This document shows positions 48,657 through 57,926 of a stretch of 64,000 nucleotides of DNA, piece after piece. The stretch lies in the NCBI RefSeq assembly GCF_000183425.1, contig NC_014759.1, forward strand, positions 1,116,001 through 1,180,000, read 5' to 3'. The stretch comes from Marivirga tractuosa DSM 4126 (GTDB lineage Bacteria; Bacteroidota; Bacteroidia; Cytophagales; Cyclobacteriaceae). The position numbers were made by a program, and so were the translations under genes. Below the pieces are notes generated by a model. That model worked only from the letters and a program-made list of their open reading frames with translations. It was not told the DNA's origin and did not search any database. The stretch's first letter is position 1. Each line of letters opens with the position of its first letter.

Positions 48657-51341
48657 ATGAGAATCGGAATATTTTTTGGAGGGCAATCAAGAGAAAGAGA
48701 AATTTCCTTTGCAGGTGGAAGAACGGTCTATGACAACCTTAATAAATCTATTTTTGATGCTGTTCCAATTTTTATAGATAGCAAAGGACACTTTGTTTTG
48801 CTCGATTGGCAATATATTTACAAAGGCACTATTCGTGACTTTTATCCTCCTGTTAATTTCTTACCGAAATCTGATTTACCCGTTCAAATTTATGCCGAAT
48901 CATTAAAGAATTTATCTGATGAGGATTGGGACAAACTTATCGCAGAAGTTGGTCAAAAAATCAATCCTTCCGACTTCAAAAAACACATTGATTTTGCATT
49001 TCTAGCTCTTCATGGTCCTTATGGAGAAGATGGCAATATTCAAGGTATTTTAGAATGGAATGGCATACCTTTTAGCGGTGCTGGAATTTTACCCTCAGCT
49101 ATTGGAATCAGTAAAATTGCTCAAAGACAGTTCTTGCAGCAAGCTGGTTTTGAAGGCCCCAAAAGTCGTATTCTGAACCAAAACGACTGGAATCATCAAC
49201 CGCATGAAAACATTTACCAAAACTTAAAGAAGGAATTAGGCTTACCTTTGGTTATAAAAGCTCCTCACCAAGGTTCATCTATTGGCGTCAGCATTTTGAA
49301 CGAGGATGATCCAAACAAATTTGAAAAGCTTGTTCAAAAAAGCTTCTTCGAACTGGAAATTACTGAGGACGAATGGAATGGCTATTCCCAAGAAGAGAAA
49401 ATTGGGTTTATTGCCAAATTAGTTGATATCAGGGAAGGTATAGGCTTACCTGTAATTGCTGAGGAAGGAATGCTGTATACTCCCGATGAATTATTGGAAT
49501 TCCTCAACAATACCTTTACAGCGAAAAAGCAAAGTATTAAACTTAAAGCTATCGATTCTGAGAACTCCCTTTTAATTGAGTCCTTTATTGAAGGAAAGGA
49601 ATTCTCCTGCATTGTCATTCAAGATGAGAATGAAAGACCGATTGCATTGCCTCCTACGGAAATCAGAAAAGGAAAAGATGTTTTTGACTATCGTTCTAAA
49701 TACTTGCCAGGCATCAGTAGAAAAATCACACCAATTGATGCTCCGCAAGACATTATTGAAAAAATTAGATCTCAGTGTGCTGCTTTATTTAAGGCATTGC
49801 AAATTGATGTTTATGCAAGAATAGATGGTTTTATCACCAAAGAAGGGAAAGTGTTTTTAAACGATCCAAACACAACATCAGGCATGTTGCCCTCTTCATT
49901 TTTCTTTCATCAAGCAGCTGAAATTGGATTGAATCCTTCGCAATTCCTGAGCTATATTATTAGAACCTCTTTACAAGCTCGTCTCAAAACTGGCAAGCAT
50001 CATTTTGAATTGCAAAAAATGATAAAACAGCTTGATGCTGCTTTAGAAGGATTAAAGAAAGAAGCTCAAAAGAAAATCAATGTTGGGGTTATAATGGGTG
50101 GTTTCTCCACGGAAAGACATATTTCAGTAGAAAGCGGAAGAAATATTTATGAAAAACTATCTTCCTCTGAAAAATATTTACCTATCCCGATATTCTTAAG
50201 CGGAAATGAAGATCAACATGAACTTTATGTCCTGCCTATTAACATTATGTTAAAAGACAATGCTGACGATATAAAAGACAAGATACAGAATTATGAGGTA
50301 CACCCTATAATCTCTCAAATCAAATTTGAAAGCAGCGAGATTACAGAGAAATACGTGGGCATAGAAAATATAGTACTAAAAAAGATTAGCTATCATGATT
50401 TACCTGATATCATTGATGTAACCTTCATAGCCCTGCATGGAAGACCAGGAGAAGATGGAGCCGTTCAAGCTGAACTGGAAAAATTGAACATCCCCTATAA
50501 TGGTTCAGATGTTGAAAGTTCAAAAATCACTATCAATAAATATGACACCAACGAAATTCTGAAAAATGCTGGAATCTCAGTAGCTGACCACAGATTGGTA
50601 TTTGAAAACAAATGGCAAAGCAACAAGGAAGCAGAGATAGCAGCAATTGAAGAGCAATTAAGCTATCCTTTAATTGCCAAACCAGCTGATGACGGATGTA
50701 GTTCGGCCGTAAAGAAGATAAAAAACAAAGCAGAACTTGAAGCATTTGCTGGTATGATGTTTCGACCACAAGCAGAATTTATAGAGGATTTAGCCAATAT
50801 TTTAAAGCTCAAAAAAAATGAAGAATTTCCTCAAAAGAATTTCTTTCTATTGGAAGAATTGATAGAAAAGAAAGATGCCAAATACTTCTTAGAAATAACA
50901 GGCGGACTATTAACACATTTCAAGGAAGATGGAAGTATCGAATATGAAATATTTGAGCCCTCAGAAGCGTTAGCAGGAGGTGAAGTTTTAAGTTTGGAAG
51001 AAAAATTTCTTGCAGGAGAAGGTCAAAACATAACGCCTGCACGGTATACGCCACAGGCAGAAAACTATAAAGTAGTGGCAGAGCAAGTAAAAGCCACATT
51101 GAAAAAGACTGCAGAAGTGCTCAATATTACGGGTTATGCAAGAATTGATGCTTTTGTAAGGGTTTACGAGGATTTGAGCGTAGAAACCATTATTATTGAA
51201 GTTAACTCATTGCCTGGTATGACACCGGCAACTTGTATTTTTCATCAAACTGCAATCAACGGCTATAAGCCCTACGATTTTATTGATAAAATACTTGCTT
51301 TCGGAACTGAAAAAATGAAAAAACAAACCATTACAAAATGA
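48657..51341 (+). CDS. Fused double D-alanine--D-alanine ligase
   Basis: An 894-residue protein, more than twice the usual Ddl length (about 310-360), containing two full ATP-grasp Ddl units: residues 1-455 (GIFFGGQSREREIS, LALHGPYGEDGNIQ, VIKAPHQGSSIGVS) and about 475-894 (GVIMGGFSTERHIS, ALHGRPGEDGAVQ, IIEVNSLPGMT). The second unit keeps the metal-binding EVN block; the first has DPN at that place. The second has GCSSAV where the usual phosphate loop is GSSVGV. It forms D-Ala-D-Ala for peptidoglycan, perhaps with only one unit active or with split specificity. It overlaps the PASTA gene (ATGA). Confidence 0.88.
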   Translation: MRIGIFFGGQSREREISFAGGRTVYDNLNKSIFDAVPIFIDSKGHFVLLDWQYIYKGTIRDFYPPVNFLPKSDLPVQIYAESLKNLSDEDWDKLIAEVGQKINPSDFKKHIDFAFLALHGPYGEDGNIQGILEWNGIPFSGAGILPSAIGISKIAQRQFLQQAGFEGPKSRILNQNDWNHQPHENIYQNLKKELGLPLVIKAPHQGSSIGVSILNEDDPNKFEKLVQKSFFELEITEDEWNGYSQEEKIGFIAKLVDIREGIGLPVIAEEGMLYTPDELLEFLNNTFTAKKQSIKLKAIDSENSLLIESFIEGKEFSCIVIQDENERPIALPPTEIRKGKDVFDYRSKYLPGISRKITPIDAPQDIIEKIRSQCAALFKALQIDVYARIDGFITKEGKVFLNDPNTTSGMLPSSFFFHQAAEIGLNPSQFLSYIIRTSLQARLKTGKHHFELQKMIKQLDAALEGLKKEAQKKINVGVIMGGFSTERHISVESGRNIYEKLSSSEKYLPIPIFLSGNEDQHELYVLPINIMLKDNADDIKDKIQNYEVHPIISQIKFESSEITEKYVGIENIVLKKISYHDLPDIIDVTFIALHGRPGEDGAVQAELEKLNIPYNGSDVESSKITINKYDTNEILKNAGISVADHRLVFENKWQSNKEAEIAAIEEQLSYPLIAKPADDGCSSAVKKIKNKAELEAFAGMMFRPQAEFIEDLANILKLKKNEEFPQKNFFLLEELIEKKDAKYFLEITGGLLTHFKEDGSIEYEIFEPSEALAGGEVLSLEEKFLAGEGQNITPARYTPQAENYKVVAEQVKATLKKTAEVLNITGYARIDAFVRVYEDLSVETIIIEVNSLPGMTPATCIFHQTAINGYKPYDFIDKILAFGTEKMKKQTITK

Positions 51342-52126
51342 AGCTAAAAGCTAATTCTTTAAAAGATTTACTTATACACCTGGGCATAATTATAGGGTTA
51401 GGTATTATCATCGTATTAACGTTCTTTTATATCTACCTACCAGTTACCACGCATCATGGGGAGAGCATTACAGTGCCACAATTGGAAGGCGTTCATCTAG
51501 AAGAATTGGACGAATTTTTATTGGAAAGAGACTTAAGATATGAAGTTACCGCAGATTCTGGTTATTCGGCAGAATACCCTCCTTTAACAGTCTTAAGCCA
51601 AAATCCGAAAGAGGGCAAAAAGGTGAAAGAAAATAGAAAAATCTACGTTTCATTAAATGCCACCAGTCCACCCAATGTGAAAATGCCGAAATTAATTGAT
51701 GGCTCATTAAAAAATGCGCAAATGGTTTTAGAAAGCTATGGTTTGCTATTGGGCGAAATCAGTTATGAACCACATGAATTTCAAAATGCAGTTTTGAAGC
51801 AAAAGCTAAACGGAAAAGAAATTGAGCCTGGTGCTGATTTACCTAAAGGCTCTACAATTGACCTGGTTATCGGAAATGGACTAGGGAGACCTTTTGCTAT
51901 GCCTGATGTAGTGGATAGCAAACAAGAGGAAGCAGAATTTATTATTATCGGCAGCGGTTTACAAATAGGGAAAGTAAGAACACGTGAAGATGATGAAAAA
52001 GCTGCTGGAATTGTATTACAGCAATATCCTGAAGCAGGCACTTCCGTCAGGACAGGGAACAAAGTGGATCTTTGGATTGTAGCACCCAAAAATCAAGATG
52101 AATTATTGACTCCTGAAGAAATATGA
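51338..52126 (+). CDS. PASTA domain membrane protein
   Basis: A 262-residue protein with one membrane helix (about 13-33) and three PASTA domains outside (about 45-112, 115-180, 182-250; ITVPQLEGV, VKMPKLIDGS, FAMPDVVDS). There is no kinase domain, unlike Firmicutes PASTA kinases. PASTA domains bind peptidoglycan fragments, which fits the neighbouring D-Ala-D-Ala ligase. Starts and stops overlap the genes on both sides by 4 bp, so the three genes form one translation unit. Confidence 0.9.
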   Translation: MKLKANSLKDLLIHLGIIIGLGIIIVLTFFYIYLPVTTHHGESITVPQLEGVHLEELDEFLLERDLRYEVTADSGYSAEYPPLTVLSQNPKEGKKVKENRKIYVSLNATSPPNVKMPKLIDGSLKNAQMVLESYGLLLGEISYEPHEFQNAVLKQKLNGKEIEPGADLPKGSTIDLVIGNGLGRPFAMPDVVDSKQEEAEFIIIGSGLQIGKVRTREDDEKAAGIVLQQYPEAGTSVRTGNKVDLWIVAPKNQDELLTPEEI

Positions 52127-54045
52127 GATCAGCTTGGCTGAAAATATTTTTAATCATTGGATTTCTATTCCAATCAATGGCTTTTTATGGGCAAATTATA
52201 GAAAGCCCTATAGGTCATCTCTCAAAAAAGAAATCCAACTTTCAAATGAGGCAAATTGCTAACCAAGACACCATTAGCCTGCCTATCTGGGATGATTTTT
52301 CATACAAAAGTCAAGTGCCCGACTCTAATGTTTGGCAATATGGTGAGCATGTATTTGTCAATAACGGATACTCTTACCTTCCTCCGTCTTATAATGTAGC
52401 TACCTTAGATGGTTTCGATGGAAATGGACTTTCCTATAATACAGAAGATAATTCAAATGGTATTGGAGACAGTCTAGTATCAAAACCCATTGACTTATCA
52501 TCCTTCAATGAAAATTCAAATATTAACCTCAGCTTTTTCTTGCAAGAAGGCTTTGGAGGAAATGCGCCTGACGCTCAAGATTCATTAAAAATAAGCTTTA
52601 AGAATGCTGAAGGTAATTGGGAATTAGTGCAGGCCTTCGGAGGTGAAGGGAATCTCGAAAGATCATTATTTTCACAGCACTTCGAAAGAATCAATGAAGC
52701 TAAGTTTCTTCATGCAGGTTTTCAGTTCAAATTTGAAGTGAAAGGTAATTTGTCTGGTGATTTCGACATTTGGAATTTGGATTACATTTATTTAAATGCT
52801 GGAAACACTCCTGTCAATACCCAAGATAATGCTTATGATTCCTATGAGGACCGTACATTTTCCGAGAATCCAAAAACTCCTTTTGCTGATTATTACGCAA
52901 TTCCTTTAAAACACCTAAATGAAACTTGGTTGGTAGAAAATATCGATACCGCCTCCTTTATTTACAATAACTTATGGGCTGGAAATGCCAATAATTTCTC
53001 ATTCGGAACTGAATTTTTCAGCACTGTATATGACACTTTAAAACCCAATCAAATCATTGATTCTTTAGAAGTTGATGGCGTGTTTTTAACAGATTTACAG
53101 GATACCGCACAGTTTATTTATCACCCTGAAAATAAAAATCAATTCATTGATCATCTGTTGTCAGAAAAGGATAGTGAAGACTCCGTTTATTTAAAATTTC
53201 AATTCAATTTAGGAACGAATGATAGTCTGTTTTTTGAAACCATTGACGGTGTTGCCGTTTACTATCCTGAATTAAGCTTCAGACAAAACGATACGGTTTC
53301 CACAATTATTCCATTGCATGACTATTATGCTTTTGATGATGGTACTGCTGAATCGAGGGTGCAACTCAACTCCAGAAATTATCAATTAGCGCAATCATTT
53401 GATCTAATTGGAGAACAGTTTCTTACCGGGATTGAGATTTACGTACCTAATATTGGTCAAAATGCCTCCACTCAGAATATAACATTATTGGTTTGGGATG
53501 ATTTAACCTCAAATACTAATGATATTTTGAGAGCAAAAAATGTCCTGATAAATGAAACTGAATCCGTAAATCAATTTCAGAGATTCACCTTTGATAGACC
53601 GGTGCTGTTGAAAGATGAATTCTTTATAGGATATAGAGAAGAAAATGATGTTCCAGTCTCCATTGGGTTTGATAAAAACACCAATAGTGCTACTAGATTA
53701 TTTTACAATCAGGGTGGTGAATGGGAACCCAACAAAACGCTCAAAGGTAGTGTGATGATCCGTCCGGTATTTGATGCTAAGGAAGTGCCCGTTTCAAATG
53801 ACAAAAAAATAAGTCAAATGCTTGATGTAAAAGCATACCCTAACCCAAGCAAGGGAATCATAAAATTAACACAAGAAGTAGATCAAATTGAAATTTATGA
53901 TTTGCAAGGAAGGTTAAAAGTAAGTGAAACAAAAATTGACAGCAGTCAATCGATTGATATCTCCCATCTGCCCGACAATTTGTACCTCATTAAATTAAGA
54001 AAGGGAAATAAGTTTTCTACCTTAAAGGTGATGTTGAGGAAGTGA
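52123..54045 (+). CDS. Secreted T9SS protein of unknown function
   Basis: A 640-residue protein with a signal peptide (AWLKIFLIIGFLFQSMAFYGQ), a galactose-binding/jelly-roll-like mid-region (LSFFLQEGFGGNAPDAQDSLKI, FDIWNLDYIYLN) and a T9SS type A sorting domain at the end (VKAYPNPSKGIIKL ... NLYLIKLRKGNKFSTLKVMLRK). It is overlapped by the PASTA gene, so a secreted protein is co-produced with peptidoglycan-related genes. Activity unknown. Confidence 0.8.
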   Translation: MRSAWLKIFLIIGFLFQSMAFYGQIIESPIGHLSKKKSNFQMRQIANQDTISLPIWDDFSYKSQVPDSNVWQYGEHVFVNNGYSYLPPSYNVATLDGFDGNGLSYNTEDNSNGIGDSLVSKPIDLSSFNENSNINLSFFLQEGFGGNAPDAQDSLKISFKNAEGNWELVQAFGGEGNLERSLFSQHFERINEAKFLHAGFQFKFEVKGNLSGDFDIWNLDYIYLNAGNTPVNTQDNAYDSYEDRTFSENPKTPFADYYAIPLKHLNETWLVENIDTASFIYNNLWAGNANNFSFGTEFFSTVYDTLKPNQIIDSLEVDGVFLTDLQDTAQFIYHPENKNQFIDHLLSEKDSEDSVYLKFQFNLGTNDSLFFETIDGVAVYYPELSFRQNDTVSTIIPLHDYYAFDDGTAESRVQLNSRNYQLAQSFDLIGEQFLTGIEIYVPNIGQNASTQNITLLVWDDLTSNTNDILRAKNVLINETESVNQFQRFTFDRPVLLKDEFFIGYREENDVPVSIGFDKNTNSATRLFYNQGGEWEPNKTLKGSVMIRPVFDAKEVPVSNDKKISQMLDVKAYPNPSKGIIKLTQEVDQIEIYDLQGRLKVSETKIDSSQSIDISHLPDNLYLIKLRKGNKFSTLKVMLRK

Positions 54046-54063
54046 TTTTTCTAATACTTCAAG

Positions 54064-54144
54064 TGGTCGGTGTGCCACCGACCACGGGTAAGGATTGTAG
54101 GGCTCTAAATTACAAACTGTCCAAAGGTCGATGGCACACCGACC
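54064..54144. repeat. Second copy of the 20-bp inverted repeat seen in the suf operon
   Basis: The left arm 54065-54083 is identical to the left arm at 20339-20357. The right arm 54126-54144 differs by one base. The spacer (54084-54125) is unrelated in length to the other copy. It lies between the T9SS gene and prfB, whose ends face each other. Confidence 0.75.
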
Positions 54145-54188
54145 TTCTGAAACAATACCTCTAAATCAAAATCTAGACTCTGTTCATA

Positions 54189-55281
54189 TCAATCCTCTGT
54201 CTCATCACTGCCCATTAAATAAGCTTTGATATAGTCGTTCAAATCACCATCCAAAACATTCTGAACATCAGTTCTTTCTACTCCTGTTCTGGCATCTTTA
54301 ATTAATTTATAAGGATGCAATACGTAATTCCTTATCTGAGAACCAAAGTCAATTTTCTTCTTGCCTGCTTCTACTTCATTTCTTTCAGCACTCCTCTTCT
54401 CTACTTCAATCTGATACAATTGGGATTTCAACATTTTCATAGCCTCTTCCCTATTGCCTAGCTGGGTTCTGTTAGCTTGGCAAACTACCACTATACCTGT
54501 CGGCTTGTGGGTTAACTGAACTTTGGTCTCCACCTTGTTCACGTTCTGACCACCCGCACCACCAGAACGGGAAGTATGTAGTTCCACATCATTTGGATGG
54601 ATATCGATTTCAATACTGTCATCCACAACAGGGTAAACATAAACCGAAGCAAATGAAGTATGTCTTCTACCGCCACTATCAAAAGGTGAAATTCTAACTA
54701 ATCGGTGTACGCCATTTTCGGATTTTAAGAAGCCGTAAGCTTGTGGGCCGTCAAATTCCAAAGTAACGGATTTAACGCCTGCTACATCGCCTTCTTGAAA
54801 ATCCACTTCTCGAACTTTATAACCATTAGCTTCTCCCCACATGATATACATCCTCATCAGGATTCCTGCCCAATCGTTACTTTCCGTACCGCCAGCTCCA
54901 GGAGTGATTTGTAGCATAGCCGAAAGTTGGTCTTCCTCCGAAGATAGCATCTTCTTCAGCTCCAGTTCTTCCGTTTTGGTCAAGGCTTTTTTATAGGCTT
55001 TGGAAACTTCCTCCTCGCTGGACTCACCCATCTCCAAGAATTCATAATAGGTTTCTACCTCACCATACAATTCACTAAGCTCATCGAAATGTTTAGTCCA
55101 TTCCTTTAAGCCTTGAATGACTTTCATGGTTTTTTCAGCCTCATCTGAATCGTTCCAAAAATCAGGCTGGGCTGATACTAATTCAAGTTCTTTTATTTCT
55201 TCAACTTTCTTGTTGTAGTCAAAGATACCCCCGAAGTGCTTCCACTCGGGCCTTTAAATCTTTTAAATCGTCACTAGTCAT
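54189..55281 (-). CDS. prfB: Peptide chain release factor 2, expressed by +1 programmed frameshift
   Basis: A 363-residue class I release factor. The first 20 codons (from the ATG at 55281, [20 protein letters not shown]) end in an in-frame TGA at 55219-55221. A +1 shift at CTT-TGA-C then opens the frame reading [10 protein letters not shown] and joins the long ORF. The remainder has the SPF stop-recognition tripeptide ([11 protein letters not shown]) and the GGQ loop ([15 protein letters not shown]). The apparent ATG at 55127 is internal. It recognises UGA and UAA, and the internal UGA makes its synthesis depend on its own scarcity. Confidence 0.95.
55218..55233 (-). promoter_or_regulatory. 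RF2 programmed +1 frameshift site
   Basis: On the minus strand the site reads CGGGGGTATCTTTGAC: a Shine-Dalgarno-like GGGGG run, a 3-nt spacer, the slippery CTT and the TGA stop followed by C. This is the classical RF2 autoregulatory site, one base different at its first position from AGGGGGTATCTTTGAC. Confidence 0.95.
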
Positions 55282-55800
55282 TAGGACAGTTATTTATGTT
55301 TTTAAAATTTAAACCTTAAAATTAGGAAGCTTAAAAATTTCAGCTTCAATTGAATTCAAAGTTATGTTTTTATAGCTCAATTACCTTCCTTTTTCCTTGA
55401 TGAAAAAGAAAGAATCCTAGGCTTTATAGATTTAACATCTATACAAGGCAGAGTCTTTCGCTTTATTCTTTCTTCCTTTCTTTTTGCTTGAACAAAAAGA
55501 AACAAAAATTCAAGAAAGTTTAATGCTTCCACCCACAAGGCCATCGCTGGCCCGCTAAACTTTCCTCCCTCCCGCTCTCTTCGAGCAAGTTTCAATTAAT
55601 CATTCTACCGGTTTACTATTTAAAAAATTCCTCTACAATAATCTGATTCTACAAAGTAGCTTCCAGTAGGTAGACACATAGATTTAAATCAATGGAATCA
55701 ATAAATTACATCACTATTTTCATCAACCGTTACGCAAAAAGTATAGTAAAGTGATACTGAATCAAATTAAAAAGCAAAAGCATTTCAGTGCTCACTATTC
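55282..55800. other. Gene-free stretch with an AT-rich repeated fragment
   Basis: No supported gene lies between prfB and ilvE. The open frame at 55377-55595 (minus; 72 residues) is lysine/phenylalanine-rich (EFLFLFVQAKRKEE) and looks like a decayed common Bacteroidota intergenic repeat rather than a protein gene. Confidence 0.5.
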
Positions 55801-55826
55801 CCCGCCAGCTGGCGGGTTAGGGGGCT
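55801..55826. repeat. Perfect 16-bp palindrome followed by TTAGGGGGCT
   Basis: CCCGCCAGCTGGCGGG is an exact palindrome and is followed by TTAGGGGGCT, echoing the element at 16599-16621 (hairpin then CTAGGGGGCT). GC-rich elements like this are unusual in this AT-rich context. Confidence 0.65.
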
Positions 55827-55860
55827 AAAAAAAAGCCGTACAATCATTCATCATACGGCA
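55827..55860 (-). terminator. Intrinsic terminator of ilvE
   Basis: On the minus strand GCCGTA pairs with TACGGC around a 13-nt loop, followed by a run of eight T's. It ends 23 bp after the ilvE stop. Confidence 0.85.
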
Positions 55861-55882
55861 AGATCAATATTTTTACTACAAG

Positions 55883-56947
55883 TTAAAGCTTATAAATCCA
55901 CTCAAATTTATCTTCAGCTTCGCCTAATTTGATTGCGTCCATTGCTTTTAAGACTTTATTAGAGAATTCTCTTTCTTCAATTGCAGGCAATTGATAGTCT
56001 ACGCCTTCATGACCAATCAGCTTGATATGCGCAATAGTAGCAGCAGTTCCAGCTCCGAAAGCCTCTTGCAATGTACCATTCTTAGCAGCATCAACTACTT
56101 CTTTAATGCTGACTTTCCTTTCCTCTACTTTCATGCCCCAGTCTCTAGCAAGCGTCAAAACAGAATCACGTGTAATCCCTCTCAAAATAGTAGAACTAGC
56201 CTCTGGCGTAATCAAAGTATCATTGATCACAAACATAATGTTCATGGTGCCTGACTCTTCAATGTATTTATGCTCTGAAGCATCTGTCCATACCAATTGG
56301 TGATAACCTTGCTTTTGAGCTAATTTAGCAGGATATAAAGATCCCGCATAATTACCTGCTGCTTTAGCATAACCTGTTCCGCCTTTAGCCGCTCTGGTAA
56401 ATTCAGTTTCGATTTTCACTTTCACCGGCTCACTATAATAAGCGCCTACTGGACAAGTGATAATCATAAATCTATATTTTTCAGATGGCTTGATGCCGAT
56501 ATAATCGTCCATAGCAAACACAAATGGACGGATATAAAGCGCTGTATTTTCTTTGTTCGGAATCCAGTCTTTATCTAAATTTAGTAACTCAGTCATAGCT
56601 TGAATGAAAAGCTCTTCTGGAACTTCTGGAATGCACATTCTCTCAGCTGATTTGTTCAACCTTTTGGCATTCGCCTCAGGACGAAAAACCACAGCTTCGC
56701 CATTACTGTTTTTATAGGCTTTTAAGCCTTCAAAAACAGATTGACCATAATGAATAACACTTGAAGCCGGAGCCATGGAAAGATTTTCGTAAGGAACAAT
56801 TCTTAAATCACTCCACTGACCATCCTCATAGTCCGCTATAAACATATGGTCAGAATAAACTTTCCCAAAAGGGATGTTGTTAAAATCCACCTCATTGATG
56901 CGGGAATTTTGAACTTTACGGATAGAAATATCTAAAGTATCTAACAT
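55883..56947 (-). CDS. ilvE: Branched-chain amino acid aminotransferase
   Basis: A 354-residue class IV PLP aminotransferase of the BCAT type. It interconverts branched-chain amino acids and their keto acids. GKVYSDHMF, QSVFEGLKAY, the PLP lysine in GYAKAAGNYAGS, EESGTMNIMFV and EAFGAGTAATIAHI are all present. It has its own promoter box (TACTTTTG, 27 bp before the start) and terminator, so it is a single-gene unit. Confidence 0.93.
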   Translation of the reverse strand: MLDTLDISIRKVQNSRINEVDFNNIPFGKVYSDHMFIADYEDGQWSDLRIVPYENLSMAPASSVIHYGQSVFEGLKAYKNSNGEAVVFRPEANAKRLNKSAERMCIPEVPEELFIQAMTELLNLDKDWIPNKENTALYIRPFVFAMDDYIGIKPSEKYRFMIITCPVGAYYSEPVKVKIETEFTRAAKGGTGYAKAAGNYAGSLYPAKLAQKQGYHQLVWTDASEHKYIEESGTMNIMFVINDTLITPEASSTILRGITRDSVLTLARDWGMKVEERKVSIKEVVDAAKNGTLQEAFGAGTAATIAHIKLIGHEGVDYQLPAIEEREFSNKVLKAMDAIKLGEAEDKFEWIYKL

Positions 56948-56973
56948 GATGGTCGGTTTAGTTTAAAATTGCA

Positions 56974-56981
56974 CAAAAGTA
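56974..56981 (-). promoter_or_regulatory. -7 promoter box for ilvE
   Basis: TACTTTTG on the minus strand matches TAnnTTTG and lies 27 bp upstream of the ATG at 56947. Confidence 0.45.
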
Positions 56982-57004
56982 CAAAAAAAAAGGGTTATTT
57001 CCAA

Positions 57005-57553
57005 TTACTTTTTTGGTACCCAAGGCACTTCACTAGCATTCAATTCCTGCGTTAATTTGCGTGAAAGCATAAACAGGTAGTCGGACAAACGATTTAAATA
57101 AGTGATTATCAAATCATTGACTTCTTCATGTTCTTTCAATGCCACCACTCCCCTTTCGGCACGCCTGCAGACGGTGCGCGTCACATGCGTAAAAGAAACC
57201 AACTGATGACCGCCCGGCAAAATGAAATTTTTCATAGGGGGTAAATTCTCATTCATTTCATCTATAGTAGCTTCTAATCGCTCCACATCTGATTCTGAGA
57301 TGTCGGGAATAGGAAATTTACTTTCGCCCGGCTCTTTCGCCAATTGCGAACCAATGGTAAATAAGCGATCCTGAATTTCAATAAAAAGTAGGTTGCGGGA
57401 CGTGTTTTCTTTATGATCGCGCAAAACGCCCATCCAAGAATTCAGCTCATCCACATTACCGTAAGCATCTATGCGTAAATGCGCTTTTGAAACCCGTGAA
57501 CCACCTAATAAAGAGGTTTTGCCTTTGTCTCCGCCTTTGGTATATATTTTCAT
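57005..57553 (-). CDS. PduO-type cob(I)alamin adenosyltransferase
   Basis: A 182-residue cytoplasmic enzyme that makes adenosylcobalamin from ATP and cob(I)alamin. The ATP-binding N-terminus IYTKGGDKGKTSLLGGSRVSK and the signature VCRRAERGVVALKEHEEVN are clear. The ATG at 57553 is preceded by an AT-rich stretch. No cobalamin riboswitch is seen upstream. Confidence 0.92.
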   Translation of the reverse strand: MKIYTKGGDKGKTSLLGGSRVSKAHLRIDAYGNVDELNSWMGVLRDHKENTSRNLLFIEIQDRLFTIGSQLAKEPGESKFPIPDISESDVERLEATIDEMNENLPPMKNFILPGGHQLVSFTHVTRTVCRRAERGVVALKEHEEVNDLIITYLNRLSDYLFMLSRKLTQELNASEVPWVPKK

Positions 57554-57785
57554 GTGTATATTGTTTATATTTTATGGTCACATGGAATCTTTGAATAAAA
57601 ATTCAACTTCACTTAGTGTAAAATTCGAAGTGGAATTGATATTGTCGATTTCATTTTTTATAGTCGTTTGTAGTGATGCAAATATAGGGGAAAAGGGTGA
57701 AAGAAATTAGGGGTTTGGGGATAGAAGTTGGTGGATAAAGTGATGATCTAGGGAAATAATGTTTTGTAGATAAAGCTATACCTAT

Positions 57786-57865
57786 GCTTAGTGGAACTTG
57801 GAAAGCACTAAGCTTACCATCTGCACTCAGCCACAGCAATTATTAAATGTATTAATTGTGGCTGA
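57786..57865. repeat. Two adjacent inverted repeats in the 373-bp gap before the accessory block
   Basis: GCTTAGTG pairs with CACTAAGC (57786-57793 with 57806-57813) and TCAGCCACA with TGTGGCTGA (57827-57835 with 57857-57865). No gene is supported between 57554 and 57926. They may be transcript ends or REP-like remnants; no T-run follows on the minus strand. Confidence 0.55.
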
Positions 57866-57926
57866 CTATCCAAGTACAAACAAAATATCCTGCTTGATAA
57901 AACCACCTTCATAAATAGCCCCTGTG

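Noticed and set aside
54189..55127. RF2 as a 312-residue protein starting at 55127
   Set aside because: It lacks the first 51 residues of RF2, which are found upstream across the TGA frameshift site.
55377..55595. 72-residue open frame on the minus strand
   Set aside because: Low-complexity K/E/F-rich sequence with the look of a decayed intergenic repeat; no start context or family.
57554..57926. Cobalamin riboswitch upstream of the adenosyltransferase
   Set aside because: I looked for the B12-box pattern near the start and found only AT-rich sequence and two unrelated inverted repeats farther away.
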